This document shows, in pieces, positions 27,492 to 35,843 of a stretch of 64,000 bases of DNA. The notes under the pieces were generated by a model. That model did no database searches, was not told where the DNA came from, and was given only the letters and a program-made list of their open reading frames with translations. The DNA is from Bacteroidales bacterium (GTDB lineage Bacteria > Bacteroidota > Bacteroidia > Bacteroidales > UBA10428). The translations under genes were made by a program, and so were the position numbers. The DNA lies in NCBI GenBank assembly GCA_016930375.1, contig JAFGGU010000021.1, forward strand, positions 1 through 64,000, read 5' to 3'. How positions within the stretch are numbered: position 1 is the first letter of the stretch; every line of letters begins with the position of its first letter.

Positions 27492-29267
27492 TCAAATGTA
27501 AATGATTTTTTTACTCTTGTCCACATAGTGCGTATGGAGAAGTTTATGCGATTTCTCACCCAGGGGTTTGCCCAGAAATTCCTCGTACAGTTTTATGATG
27601 TAAGGATTCTCATGGGATTTCCGGATGGGTTTGTTGGCATCCTCACGGTAGATCGCAGCAGTCCTCTTTTTCAGGATCTCAATATTCCCGTGATGCAGCG
27701 GCTGACCTCCGCCCCCTATGCAACCTCCCGGACAGGCCATAATTTCGATGGCGTGATAATTGCTTTTACCACTCCGGATATCTTCAAGAAGCTTTCGGGC
27801 ATTGCCCAAACCGTGCGCGATACCTATCCTTATCGGGAGACCGTCGAAGTCAAGCGTTGCTTCACGTATTCCACCCATACCCCGTAATTCCAGGAAATCA
27901 ACTTTTTCCAGTTTCTTTTTGGTAAATATCTCATAGGCAGTTCTGACGGCTGCTTCAATCACGCCTCCTGTTGCGCCGAATATTACTGCAGCACCTGTTG
28001 ATTCGCCCAAAGGATTATCGAATTCCTCATCCGGAAGGCTGTGGAAATCTATATTTGCCTGCTTTATCAGGTGACCCAGCTCACGTGTTGAAATTGAATA
28101 ATCCACATCGGGATTGCCATCCACCTTGAACTCATCACGGGTGCATTCATACTTCTTGGCCAGGCACGGCATTATGGAGACCACAACCAGGTCCTGGCGT
28201 TTTACCTGGATCTTGTCGGCAAAATAGGTTTTGGCAATTGAGCCGAACATCTGTTGCGGTGATCTTGCTGTTGAAGGTATCTCAAGCATGTCGATAAACT
28301 GGGATTCAAAGAAATTCACCCAGCCCGGGCAGCATGAAGTAAGAATCGGCAGTTTTACGGTTTTATCACCGCTGAGGTGCCGGGTAAGCCTTTCCAGCAA
28401 TTCTGTGCCTTCCTCCATGATGGTCAAATCAGCGCTGAAATCCGTATCAAAGACATATTTGAATCCCAGTCTCCTCAATGCGGCAACCAGCTTACCGGTA
28501 ACCAGGGTTCCGGCAGGAAGATCAAACATTTCTCCAAGCGCTACCCTGACAGCGGGAGCGGTTTGTACGATCACGGTTTTATTCGGATTGGCGAGGTCAC
28601 GGATAAGCTGCCGTGTATGATCTACCTCGGTCAATGCGCCTGTCGGACAAACAGCCACGCATTGTCCACAATAGGTACAGACGGAATCTTCCAGATCCAT
28701 TTCAAAAGCAGGGGCGACAACCGACATGAAACCACGGTTGATGGCTGACAGGGCGCCGACTGTCTGGAAATCGTTACACATGGTCTCGCAACGGCGGCAC
28801 ATGATGCATTTGTTCAGATCACGGATGATGGCCGGGGAAGTGTCCATCCGGTAGGTTGACATCTCGGCGATATCCTCGTTATGGATCTCACGGATTCCCA
28901 TCATGATGGCCAGGTTCTGCAGATCGCAGTTGCCCGATTTGGCGCAGGTCAGACATTCCTTCGGATGGTCGGAGAGAAGAAGTTCGAGTACCGTTCTTCG
29001 GGCATTCAATACCCTGATGGAATGAGTCTTCACATTCATTCCTTCGGTTACCTCCGTGGAACAACTGGGAGCCAGGTTCCTGCGTCCTTCTACTTCAACC
29101 ACGCAGATCCGGCATCCGCCGGGTTTATGTTCAATGTTCAGGTCTTTCAGGTCCATGTAACAAAGTACGGGAATATCGATGCCAACCTGCTTGGCTGCTT
29201 TGTAAATTGTGGTTCCCTTTGGAATTTCAACCTGTTTATTATCTATTGTAAGTTTAACCATTTCCAT
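27492..29267 (-). CDS. hydA: [FeFe]-hydrogenase catalytic subunit HydA
   Basis: About 591 residues from MEMVKLTIDNKQ; a TTG at 29279 and an ATG two codons later are alternative starts. The N-terminal [2Fe-2S] domain is followed by the His-Cys [4Fe-4S] site (ECLTCAKSGNCDLQ) and two [4Fe-4S] sites (CIMCRRCETMC, CTYCGQCVAVCP), then the H-cluster domain. All three H-cluster motifs are intact: TSCCPGW (L1, encoded at 28320-28340), MPCLAKKYE (L2) and MACPGGCIGGGGQP (L3). It makes or oxidises H2 with NAD(H) and ferredoxin through HydB and HydC. No hydE, hydF or hydG is in the window. Confidence 0.95.
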   Translation of the reverse strand: MEMVKLTIDNKQVEIPKGTTIYKAAKQVGIDIPVLCYMDLKDLNIEHKPGGCRICVVEVEGRRNLAPSCSTEVTEGMNVKTHSIRVLNARRTVLELLLSDHPKECLTCAKSGNCDLQNLAIMMGIREIHNEDIAEMSTYRMDTSPAIIRDLNKCIMCRRCETMCNDFQTVGALSAINRGFMSVVAPAFEMDLEDSVCTYCGQCVAVCPTGALTEVDHTRQLIRDLANPNKTVIVQTAPAVRVALGEMFDLPAGTLVTGKLVAALRRLGFKYVFDTDFSADLTIMEEGTELLERLTRHLSGDKTVKLPILTSCCPGWVNFFESQFIDMLEIPSTARSPQQMFGSIAKTYFADKIQVKRQDLVVVSIMPCLAKKYECTRDEFKVDGNPDVDYSISTRELGHLIKQANIDFHSLPDEEFDNPLGESTGAAVIFGATGGVIEAAVRTAYEIFTKKKLEKVDFLELRGMGGIREATLDFDGLPIRIGIAHGLGNARKLLEDIRSGKSNYHAIEIMACPGGCIGGGGQPLHHGNIEILKKRTAAIYREDANKPIRKSHENPYIIKLYEEFLGKPLGEKSHKLLHTHYVDKSKKIIYI

Positions 29268-29279
29268 TTTTTCAGACAA

Positions 29280-31073
29280 TTAATTTACGATTACTGCATT
29301 AAATTTACACCTGTCCATACATGCACCGCACTTAATACATAAGGCCGGATCAATCCTGTGCACTTCTTTTCTTTCGCCGGTGATGGCGCCAACGGGACAA
29401 GCCCTGGCGCATGCCGTGCAACCCACACAATTCTCAGGAACAATCTCATAAACCATGAGCGCTTTACATACACCTGAAGGACATTTCTTGTCCTGAATAT
29501 GTGCTTCATATTCTTCGCGGAAGTTTTCGATGATTGACAAAACCGGATTAGGCGCTGATTGTCCCAGCATACACAGCGAGGTGTCCTTAATAACATTTCC
29601 CAGGTTAATCAGCCTGTCGATATCATCCTTGGTTCCGTTCCCCTTGGTAATATTGTTCAGCAATTCATGCATACGCTTGTTGCCCACCCGGCAGGGAGTG
29701 CACTTTCCACAGGATTCATCTACCGTGAAATCAAGGAAGTACTTGGCCACGTCAACCATGCAATCATCTTCATCCATGATGATCATACCTCCGGAACCCA
29801 TCATGGCGCCGGCAGCAATCAGGCTTTCATAGTCGATAGGCACATCCAGGTGCTTATAGGTAAGACATCCTCCGGATGGGCCACCAATCTGAACCCCTTT
29901 AAATTTCTTGCCGTTCTTGATACCCCCTCCGATCTCAAAGATAACCTCGCGCAGCGTGATCCCCATAGGAACTTCAATCAATCCTACATTATTAACCTTG
30001 CCTGCCAGGGCAAATACCTTGGTTCCCTTTGACTTTTCGGTTCCGATACTGCTGTACCATTCGTACCCCTTATTGATGATAACCGGAATGCTGGCAAAGG
30101 TTTCCACATTATTTACGTTGGTGGGTTTCCCCAGGTATCCCTTTACCGAAGGAAAAGGAGGTTTCATGGTGGGCTCACCGCGACCTCCTTCCATGGAATG
30201 GATAAGGGCAGTCTCTTCACCGCATACAAAGGCGCCTGCGCCATACCTGAGGTTGATGTCAAAACTGAAATCAGTACCCAGAATACGCTCACCCAGCAGC
30301 CCGTATTCCCTGGCCTGTTCAATGGCTTTTTTCAGTCTTTCGATGGCAAGCGGATACTCAGCCCTGATATATACCAGGCCGTTGGAAGCACCTGTGCAAT
30401 ACCCATTAATGGCCATGGCTTCAATTACAGAATGCGGATCACCTTCCAGGATTGACCGATCCATAAATGCTCCCGGGTCGCCTTCGTCAGCATTGCAGAC
30501 TACATATTTTTCCTTACCGGGCGATTGCCTGGTTATCTCCCATTTCAGTCCCGTTGGAAAGCCTGCTCCGCCTCTTCCGCGTAATCCCGACTTCTTGATG
30601 ATCTCGATGGTTGCTTCAGGCGTAAGGGTTGTAAGAACTTTACCAAGAGATGCATAACCATCACGCGCAATATATTCCTCAATGTTCTCGGGATCAATCA
30701 CCCCGCAATTGCGAAGGGCAATGCGTACCTGTTTCTTGTAGAATTCCATCCCCTTTGAATCGGAAACGATCTTATCTGATTTCGGATCCTTGTACAACAA
30801 CCGGGATACCTTACGGCCTTTGACGATATGCTCTTCAACGATTTCTTTTGCATCTTCAGGTTTTACCTGGGTGTAAAAAGTATTGTCGGGAATTATTTTC
30901 ACAATAGGTCCCTTTTCACAGAACCCAAAGCATCCCGTGCCAATCACCTGCGCAAAGTCGCTAAGTCCCTGACTCTCAATAGAACTACGCAGGTGTTCTG
31001 CCAGGATCTGGCTTTCTGAGGATTTACATCCGGTACCTCCGCAAACCAGCAAATGAATTTTATAATCCGCCAT
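29280..31073 (-). CDS. hydB: NuoF-like flavoprotein subunit HydB (HndC)
   Basis: A 597-residue subunit. It has an N-terminal thioredoxin-like [2Fe-2S] domain (VCGGTGCKSSESQ, TGCFGFCEKGP). The NuoF FMN/NADH core follows with GLRGRGGAGFPTGLKWE and CNADEGDPGAFMDR, then the [4Fe-4S] site ESCGKCTPCRVGNKRM. Two C-terminal ferredoxin clusters (CVGCTACARACPVGAI, CIKCGACMDRC) complete it. It carries the NAD(H) site and the flavin at which bifurcation is thought to occur in trimeric hydrogenases. Its stop abuts the hydA 5' end. Confidence 0.95.
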   Translation of the reverse strand: MADYKIHLLVCGGTGCKSSESQILAEHLRSSIESQGLSDFAQVIGTGCFGFCEKGPIVKIIPDNTFYTQVKPEDAKEIVEEHIVKGRKVSRLLYKDPKSDKIVSDSKGMEFYKKQVRIALRNCGVIDPENIEEYIARDGYASLGKVLTTLTPEATIEIIKKSGLRGRGGAGFPTGLKWEITRQSPGKEKYVVCNADEGDPGAFMDRSILEGDPHSVIEAMAINGYCTGASNGLVYIRAEYPLAIERLKKAIEQAREYGLLGERILGTDFSFDINLRYGAGAFVCGEETALIHSMEGGRGEPTMKPPFPSVKGYLGKPTNVNNVETFASIPVIINKGYEWYSSIGTEKSKGTKVFALAGKVNNVGLIEVPMGITLREVIFEIGGGIKNGKKFKGVQIGGPSGGCLTYKHLDVPIDYESLIAAGAMMGSGGMIIMDEDDCMVDVAKYFLDFTVDESCGKCTPCRVGNKRMHELLNNITKGNGTKDDIDRLINLGNVIKDTSLCMLGQSAPNPVLSIIENFREEYEAHIQDKKCPSGVCKALMVYEIVPENCVGCTACARACPVGAITGERKEVHRIDPALCIKCGACMDRCKFNAVIVN

Positions 31074-31096
31074 GGATAGTTACCTCCTTAATTTTA

Positions 31097-31492
31097 TTAT
31101 TGGTCAATTTTCTTATAGTTAACCGGAATGATCCCCTCAACGAGCATTCCGCCCTTGATGTATTTTTCAATGATTTCATCGGCTCGTTTTGCGTCTACAT
31201 AGCCAAATACTATTGGCTCCTTACCCGGCACAATCACTTCAACCGTAGGTTCGGCATAACAGTAACCCATGCAGCCTGTTTGTGTTACCACTGCATCAAT
31301 GTTCCTCTTGTCAAGCTCATCAACAATGTAGTTCATGGTCTCTCTTGAACCTGAGGCAATACAACAGGTGGCCATAGCCACCTTAATCTGCACAAGCTGA
31401 TCAGGTGATTCACTCTTATCCCGGAGTTTGGTTTTCGACTGAAGCTTATCCTTCAGCTCCCTCAAATCTGCAAGATTTTTTATTTTCGTCAT
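31097..31492 (-). CDS. HndB-like (2Fe-2S) ferredoxin domain protein
   Basis: A 131-residue thioredoxin-like ferredoxin with Cys residues in ATCCIASGSRETMNY and TQTGCMGYCYAEPTVEVI, the pattern of HndB from NADP-reducing hydrogenases. An N-terminal charged helix (LADLRELKDKLQSKTKLRD) precedes it. It probably serves as an accessory electron-carrying subunit of HydABC. It starts the hydrogenase subunit set, 23 bases ahead of hydB, and is separated from the regulatory genes by about 120 AT-rich bases in which I saw no clear promoter. Confidence 0.88.
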   Translation of the reverse strand: MTKIKNLADLRELKDKLQSKTKLRDKSESPDQLVQIKVAMATCCIASGSRETMNYIVDELDKRNIDAVVTQTGCMGYCYAEPTVEVIVPGKEPIVFGYVDAKRADEIIEKYIKGGMLVEGIIPVNYKKIDQ

Positions 31493-31612
31493 AATACCTG
31501 TTTAATTATTTGTTCTATAAATTTATTTCGAAAGTGAATATTAAAGTTTCTTTACCCAATGATTTTCTTTTTTTCTTCTTAATTTGTAAATAGTCTTAAT
31601 AAATTTTATTTC

Positions 31613-32167
31613 TTACATTTCTTTAATTTTCAACGCCTTTAGATTTTCTCTGATATAATCAGTTATATAATCCAGCACTTCACGTGCATTTAAGCTTATA
31701 CCTTCCAATTCTCTTCGGATCTCAGCAGTATCCAGAATAAACTCCCCTTCATCTGCCCTGTGCCGGTAAAGGAAATCACTTTCAGGATTGGATGAGATCA
31801 GGGATCTGAATGTCATCGCCAGATCACCTTCTGGTATCATATCAATATGAAACTGATGGAACAGGGCTGTGACCAAAGTGCCCCGGTTCCTTTCAGATTC
31901 AATCCGGAGACAACCCCCGGTCAGTTCGGCATTCTGTTTCAGAAGCGGTAAACCCAGGCCCACTTTCTTTGTCGATGAAGTGGTGAAAAACGGGTCGGTT
32001 ATCCTTTTCAACATGTCTTCTGTCATACCGTATCCATTATCCCGGATCTGCAGGATCAGTTCACCTGTATCATTATGCTCTGTTATGCTGATCTCAATCA
32101 GGTTTGCCCCGGCGTTGAGCGAATTCCTGGCTATATCGAGAATATGGTACGAAATGTCTTTCATCAT
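31613..32167 (-). CDS. HATPase-domain protein (histidine-kinase-type ATPase) of the hydrogenase locus
   Basis: A 184-residue protein whose first 110 residues are a GHKL ATPase: N-box DIARNSLNAGANLIEI, G1 RDNGYGM, and GLGLPLLKQNAELTGG. There is no dimerisation/phosphoacceptor His domain, receiver or membrane segment. The C-terminal part is helical (LNAREVLDYITDYIRENLKALKI). It could act as a serine kinase, anti-sigma-like factor or ATP-dependent partner. The 4-base ATGA overlap with the PHP gene implies coupled translation and a shared function. Confidence 0.82.
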   Translation of the reverse strand: MMKDISYHILDIARNSLNAGANLIEISITEHNDTGELILQIRDNGYGMTEDMLKRITDPFFTTSSTKKVGLGLPLLKQNAELTGGCLRIESERNRGTLVTALFHQFHIDMIPEGDLAMTFRSLISSNPESDFLYRHRADEGEFILDTAEIRRELEGISLNAREVLDYITDYIRENLKALKIKEM

Positions 32168-32901
32168 GTCCTGACTTTTCTGTCATTTTCATTTCTCAAA
32201 GCCTGCCGGATCTCATTGAAATCTGGTCTTTCTATGTAAAACTCAGTCAACGTTTCACCGATTTGGTTGAGTGTATGGGCATCAGAGTTGGTGATCAGGC
32301 AAAAACCGGCAGTCTCAGGATGTTCTTTCAGAAAATCCTCATATCCCGGTCTGGGGGTTATCTCCAGGGCATCAGCCATTAATCCGGAAGGCATGAAGCC
32401 AAGCTGGCTGTAAATTCCATTATGCAACCTGTTGATGTGAGCAGGGACAAACAGGCCACCCAGCTGATTAACACAAAGGGAGAGCTCATCAATGCCCATT
32501 TGCAGGGATGAAACCAACAGCCTGGTTTCCTCACCAATGATATTTTCTTCTTCATCCACCATGAGTTGATAACCGAATATCTCCGGTTTGTTTGGAATTG
32601 AAACCAGATTCTGATCGATAATCTGCTGAAACAGATCCGCTTTTTCAATATCTTCAAAGAACGCCAGACAATGAATTTCTTCTTTTGTATTCAATTCAGC
32701 ACCGGCTATGACGCTGATCCCGTATTTTTCTCCAATTTGCTGCGTTATTCTGCAATGCCGTGTGCTGTTGTGATCGGATATGGCTATGATGTCGAGCTTT
32801 TTCCTTGCTGCCTGATGAATAATGTTTATCGGACTCATATCCAACCCGCCACAGGGTGAAAGCACTGTATGAATGTGCAGATCCGCCCTAAACCAACGCA
32901 T
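32164..32901 (-). CDS. PHP-domain metallophosphoesterase
   Basis: A 245-residue PHP (polymerase and histidinol phosphatase) protein. Metal-site motifs are RADLHIHTVLSPCGGL (residues 5-20), ISDHNSTRHC, AGAELN, IHCLAFF, PAHINR and TNSDAHT, a full set for a trinuclear site. Related small PHP proteins hydrolyse phosphoesters, including nucleotides. Here it overlaps both neighbours: 14 bases with the DRTGG gene and 4 with the HATPase gene. It is therefore a tightly coupled member of the putative sensing relay; substrate unknown. Confidence 0.88.
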   Translation of the reverse strand: MRWFRADLHIHTVLSPCGGLDMSPINIIHQAARKKLDIIAISDHNSTRHCRITQQIGEKYGISVIAGAELNTKEEIHCLAFFEDIEKADLFQQIIDQNLVSIPNKPEIFGYQLMVDEEENIIGEETRLLVSSLQMGIDELSLCVNQLGGLFVPAHINRLHNGIYSQLGFMPSGLMADALEITPRPGYEDFLKEHPETAGFCLITNSDAHTLNQIGETLTEFYIERPDFNEIRQALRNENDRKVRT

Positions 32902-33235
32902 CCCTTTCCATCATTTTATAAAGTTTACCACAAGTACTGAAGGACCTGTCACCTGTACCCAGCAGAATTACGCCCTCCCGTTCTGCTGCAACTATCGTTT
33001 CTTCTTCGGGTCTGCCCCCGTTAACAATCAGAATGGCTGATAAATCTTTTAGTGAAGCAACAGCAATGATATTTTTATGGGTCTGCATCGTGATCCATAA
33101 TTCACCTTCCCTGGCTTTTCCCATCACATCACTGAGGAGATCGGAGACATAGGCTCCTTTAACCTGCCTGCCTGTTTTATCCGCTCCGGCAAAAACCTGG
33201 AGGCCTAATTCGTTAATTACGTTTTCAATGTTCAT
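32888..33235 (-). CDS. DRTGG-domain protein, copy 1
   Basis: About 115 residues from the ATG at MNIENVINELGLQVF; a TTG three codons earlier also reads in frame. The single DRTGG-type domain shows VKGAYVSDLLSDVMGKAREGELWITMQTH, VASLKDLSAILIVNGGRP and VILLGTGDRSFSTCGKLYKMM. DRTGG domains occur in regulators with CBS or AAA modules and in stand-alone proteins near [FeFe] hydrogenases, and are possible small-molecule sensors. The gene begins about 20 bases downstream of the 8-bp minisatellite and overlaps the PHP gene. Confidence 0.8.
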   Translation of the reverse strand: MNIENVINELGLQVFAGADKTGRQVKGAYVSDLLSDVMGKAREGELWITMQTHKNIIAVASLKDLSAILIVNGGRPEEETIVAAEREGVILLGTGDRSFSTCGKLYKMMERDALV

Positions 33236-33255
33236 TTTTTTCAATTTTGATTATC

Positions 33256-33373
33256 ATCACCCCATCACCCCATCACCCCATCACCCCATCACCCCATCAC
33301 CCCATCACCCCATCACCCCATCACCCAATCATCCAATCATCCAATCATCCAATCATCCAATCATCCAATCACC
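33256..33373. repeat. 8-bp tandem repeat array (ATCACCCC / ATCATCCA)
   Basis: Eight copies of ATCACCCC (33256-33319), one ATCACCCA, five ATCATCCA (33328-33367) and a partial unit. The array fills the gap between the H-cluster-like gene and the DRTGG gene in the same transcriptional direction. On the coding strand every ATCACCCC unit boundary reads GGGGTGATG, so it offers repeated GG-rich plus ATG arrangements. Not a CRISPR: no spacers. Confidence 0.95.
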
Positions 33374-33381
33374 TATTCTCC

Positions 33382-34734
33382 TCACTCCGGCAGCATATTT
33401 TTAAAACGCTTCTTTCCCCAGATCTTTTCAGTGTAATCCACAACCTGGTTCATCGTTTCGCCGCCCTTGACTTTCATGGCCACAAAAACGCAATCGCTGG
33501 TGTGTGCCCGCTGTTGCACCACGTCTTCAGCCAAAGCCCGACAACTCGGTGAACCACAGGCAGCGCAGTCAATGCCAGGCAAATAATTCCTGATTTTCTC
33601 GATTTTCTGCATTTTCTTCATGGCCTGCACCATATCTTCATCCAGCTTCATGATGGACCGTGGTTCAACCTTTCCGATGGATGCATTGCCGGCTACATAA
33701 TCCCGGTACCTGGTTATAGTCTTGTTATTAAAAATCTTTCCCTGGTTCTTGTCAATATAATATTGTTCGGCCCGTTTATGCAAACGCTCGGAGACCAGAA
33801 ACCGGTTGGTCGCTGAAAGTATGCCTCCGGCACAGCTCTTGTCACAGGCGCGCATTTCGAGGTAGTCAAAACTCCCGACGGTATCATTCTCAATTTTTTC
33901 AAGAAATTCGATAGCGTTCCCAATCCCGTCGACCGACAGGCAACGGCCATGGATGTACCTGGCTTCGCCGCCGGTAAGCGTCCATTCCATTTCCTCGGGA
34001 AGAAGTTGTTCCTTCTCCGGAACAATGCAAAAGCCTTTTTCTTCCCTTGTGATCACTGTATACACTCTGTTAAATAAGGTATTCATGTTGATGACCCCGT
34101 TGATGGGTGAGCTTTCCTCTCCGACCGGACTCTTGACTGCAGCGATTTTAGCTGCACAGGGTGTCACATAAAATACACCGATCTTATCACCTGGGACCCC
34201 CTCGTCAAGGAGCTTGCGGCGAATGGATATTTCAGCCAGATCAAGCGGTGCCTTGTAAGGTAAAATGTTGTTTACCAGGGCAGGGAATCGTACCTGTATC
34301 AACCGCACAATGGCGGGACAAAAAGAAGAAATTACCGGCCGGATCTCAGGTCGGGCAGACAGGTGCCGGTTGATCAGATCAATCAGGATGCCTGAGCCAT
34401 GCTCGGCTTCGTAAACATGGGTGAAGCCTTCCTCGAGTATGCCGCTGTATATCTTTCGGGTAACGATGTTACGGGGAAATTGTCCGATGAATACCGATGG
34501 AACCAAGGCAACACGATAATCATACTGAAAGATCCTGCCGAAATCATCTTCTTCAATAATTATGGCATTAACGGGGCAGGCACGCATACATTCACCACAG
34601 TCGACACACCTCTCCTCAATCAGCCTTGCCTTTCCATCCTTAACCCGGAGGGCTTCCGTCGGGCAGGCCTTGATGCAATGTGTGCAACCGATGCAAACAT
34701 CTTCCTGAATTTTCAAAGCATGATGAAACGCCAT
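33382..34734 (-). CDS. H-cluster-like iron-sulfur protein, putative sensory [FeFe]-hydrogenase homologue
   Basis: A 450-residue protein. An N-terminal double [4Fe-4S] ferredoxin (CIGCTHCIKACP, CVDCGECMRACP, about 1-60) precedes an [FeFe]-hydrogenase large-subunit-like domain (about 70-360) and a C-terminal Fe4S4 domain (IDCAACGSPSCRALAEDVV with a later Cys, about 385-425). The H-cluster Cys are kept: SSFCPAIV (L1), TPCAAKIAA (L2), MRACDKSCAGGI (L3). The proton-transfer Cys of L1 is Phe, and the L2 Glu is absent. Such changes resemble sensory (group C-like) proteins, but no PAS domain is present. It is followed by the minisatellite and DRTGG-PHP-HATPase genes, so an H2 or redox sensing role is inferred. 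Confidence 0.82.
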   Translation of the reverse strand: MAFHHALKIQEDVCIGCTHCIKACPTEALRVKDGKARLIEERCVDCGECMRACPVNAIIIEEDDFGRIFQYDYRVALVPSVFIGQFPRNIVTRKIYSGILEEGFTHVYEAEHGSGILIDLINRHLSARPEIRPVISSFCPAIVRLIQVRFPALVNNILPYKAPLDLAEISIRRKLLDEGVPGDKIGVFYVTPCAAKIAAVKSPVGEESSPINGVINMNTLFNRVYTVITREEKGFCIVPEKEQLLPEEMEWTLTGGEARYIHGRCLSVDGIGNAIEFLEKIENDTVGSFDYLEMRACDKSCAGGILSATNRFLVSERLHKRAEQYYIDKNQGKIFNNKTITRYRDYVAGNASIGKVEPRSIMKLDEDMVQAMKKMQKIEKIRNYLPGIDCAACGSPSCRALAEDVVQQRAHTSDCVFVAMKVKGGETMNQVVDYTEKIWGKKRFKNMLPE

Positions 34735-34744
34735 GGCAATCCGG

Positions 34745-35170
34745 TTATCCTTTTATTAAAGTGGTCATCTCCAACACTGTACCTTTGTTCAACTCACTGT
34801 GAATCTCCAGTTTGTCCGTATTCTTTTTGATATTTGATAAACCCATGCCCGCACCGAATCCCATTTCCCTTACCCTGTCCGATGCCGTTGAATAACCCTC
34901 CTGCATGGCCTTTCCTATGTCCGGTATCCCCGGTCCTTCATCTTCCACCCGGATGAGGATTCTTTCGGGACTGACAAGCACTTTCATGATTCCCCGAAAC
35001 GCATGCGCCACAACATTTACCTCGGCTTCGTATGTCGCAACCGCAATTCGCCTTACAAGATCCGGATCCAGGTTAAGCTGGTTGAGGATTTTTTTCAGGC
35101 TGCTGGATGCATATCCGGCCTTGATAAAATCGCCCCCTTCCAAGGGATATTCAAACTTCATATCTTTCAT
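34745..35170 (-). CDS. RsbW-like ATP-binding regulatory protein
   Basis: About 141 residues from MKDMKFEYPLEGGDF; a GTG at 35209 and an ATG at 35161 are alternatives. It is a single GHKL ATPase domain of the anti-sigma/serine-kinase type: N-box AVATYEAEVNVVAHAFRG, VEDEGPGIPDIGKAM and FGAGMGLSNIKKNTDKL. Family members phosphorylate anti-anti-sigma factors, but none is encoded nearby. It lies 10 bases ahead of the H-cluster-like gene, so signal output from that protein may pass through this ATPase. Confidence 0.82.
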   Translation of the reverse strand: MKDMKFEYPLEGGDFIKAGYASSSLKKILNQLNLDPDLVRRIAVATYEAEVNVVAHAFRGIMKVLVSPERILIRVEDEGPGIPDIGKAMQEGYSTASDRVREMGFGAGMGLSNIKKNTDKLEIHSELNKGTVLEMTTLIKG

Positions 35171-35212
35171 TTCACACCAGCGCTTAAGACCAGGTTGATA
35201 AACCGGCACAGG

Positions 35213-35557
35213 CTAATACAGCGGTTGAATACCATGCTGATAAAGCCTGCCGCTTGCCGAGAACATCGAAATCGGGCTTTCAATGATCACCAGACTGTTG
35301 TCCCTGGCCAGGTCAATCATTTCCTGATTGGCTCTTTTGTTGCGGACCAGTAAAATACAGGATACTTCTGCCATCTCTGCAGTACGTATGGTTTGCAAAT
35401 TAGCGACTCCCGTAATTAAAAGAATCCCGGTCCGGTTAATGGTAAGCACATCACTCAGCAGGTCTGATGAAAAAGCATGGGTTAAGTCGGTATTCAGCTG
35501 TTCCTCCCCACAGATCACCTTGCCATTTGCTATGCTAACAATTTCAGCTATCTTCAT
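35213..35557 (-). CDS. DRTGG-domain protein, copy 2
   Basis: A 114-residue single-domain protein similar in plan to the other DRTGG gene: MKIAEIVSIANGKVICGEEQ, LTHAFSSDLLSDVLTINRTGILLITGV, VSCILLVRNKRANQEMIDLA and SMFSASGRLYQHGI. Two DRTGG proteins therefore flank the H-cluster-like gene and the RsbW-like ATPase. Function unknown; possible ligand-binding or scaffold roles are inference. Confidence 0.78.
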   Translation of the reverse strand: MKIAEIVSIANGKVICGEEQLNTDLTHAFSSDLLSDVLTINRTGILLITGVANLQTIRTAEMAEVSCILLVRNKRANQEMIDLARDNSLVIIESPISMFSASGRLYQHGIQPLY

Positions 35558-35701
35558 GCATTAATCCAATTAAAACCAGACCGTTAAGTGTATTGATACG
35601 AATTTCTGGAAATTCTGTTACAAAAATAACACTTTTATTGTTATTAAAATAACAGTAATGGGAAGTTGTTATTATATAGATTGATTCTAAACTTGGAGAA
35701 T

Positions 35702-35795
35702 GTGGAAACCTGCCTGCCGGAGTGCCCGGCACGCAGGCAGGTGTGCAAATGTGGAAACCTGCCCGACTGACATCAGTCAGGCGGGTGTGGAAATG
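35702..35795. repeat. two tandem palindromic units flanked by GTGGAAA
   Basis: GTGGAAA (35702) precedes a hairpin with arms CCTGCCTG / CAGGCAGG (35709-35741). GTGGAAA (35751) then precedes a second hairpin with arms CCTGCCCGACTGA / TCAGTCAGGCGGG (35758-35785), followed by TGTGGAAATG. The CCTGCC...GGCAGG cores relate to the 42-bp palindrome inside the GH2 gene. They fill the gap between hypB and the DRTGG gene. Confidence 0.85.
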
Positions 35796-35797
35796 TG

Positions 35798-35818
35798 CTG
35801 CTGCTGCTGCTGCTGCTG
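35798..35818. repeat. (CTG)7 trinucleotide repeat
   Basis: Seven uninterrupted CTG units sit directly beside a 20-base palindrome in the hypB downstream region. No gene reads through it. Confidence 0.9.
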
Positions 35819-35819
35819 C

Positions 35820-35843
35820 GGACAGGCCATGGCCTGTCCCTAC
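35820..35843. repeat. palindrome GGACAGGCCATGGCCTGTCC providing the hypB stop
   Basis: A perfect 20-base palindrome followed by CTAC. On the minus strand it reads GTAGGGACAGGCC..., and its TAG is the hypB stop codon. The GTAG(A/G)GAC opening resembles the two GTAGAGACG hairpins elsewhere in the window. Confidence 0.8.

Noticed and set aside
27492-29267. Degenerate or non-catalytic HydA
   Set aside because: All three H-cluster motifs and the accessory Fe-S sites are intact.
33256-33373. Possible CRISPR array
   Set aside because: Unit is 8 bases with no spacers and no cas genes; it is a simple tandem repeat.
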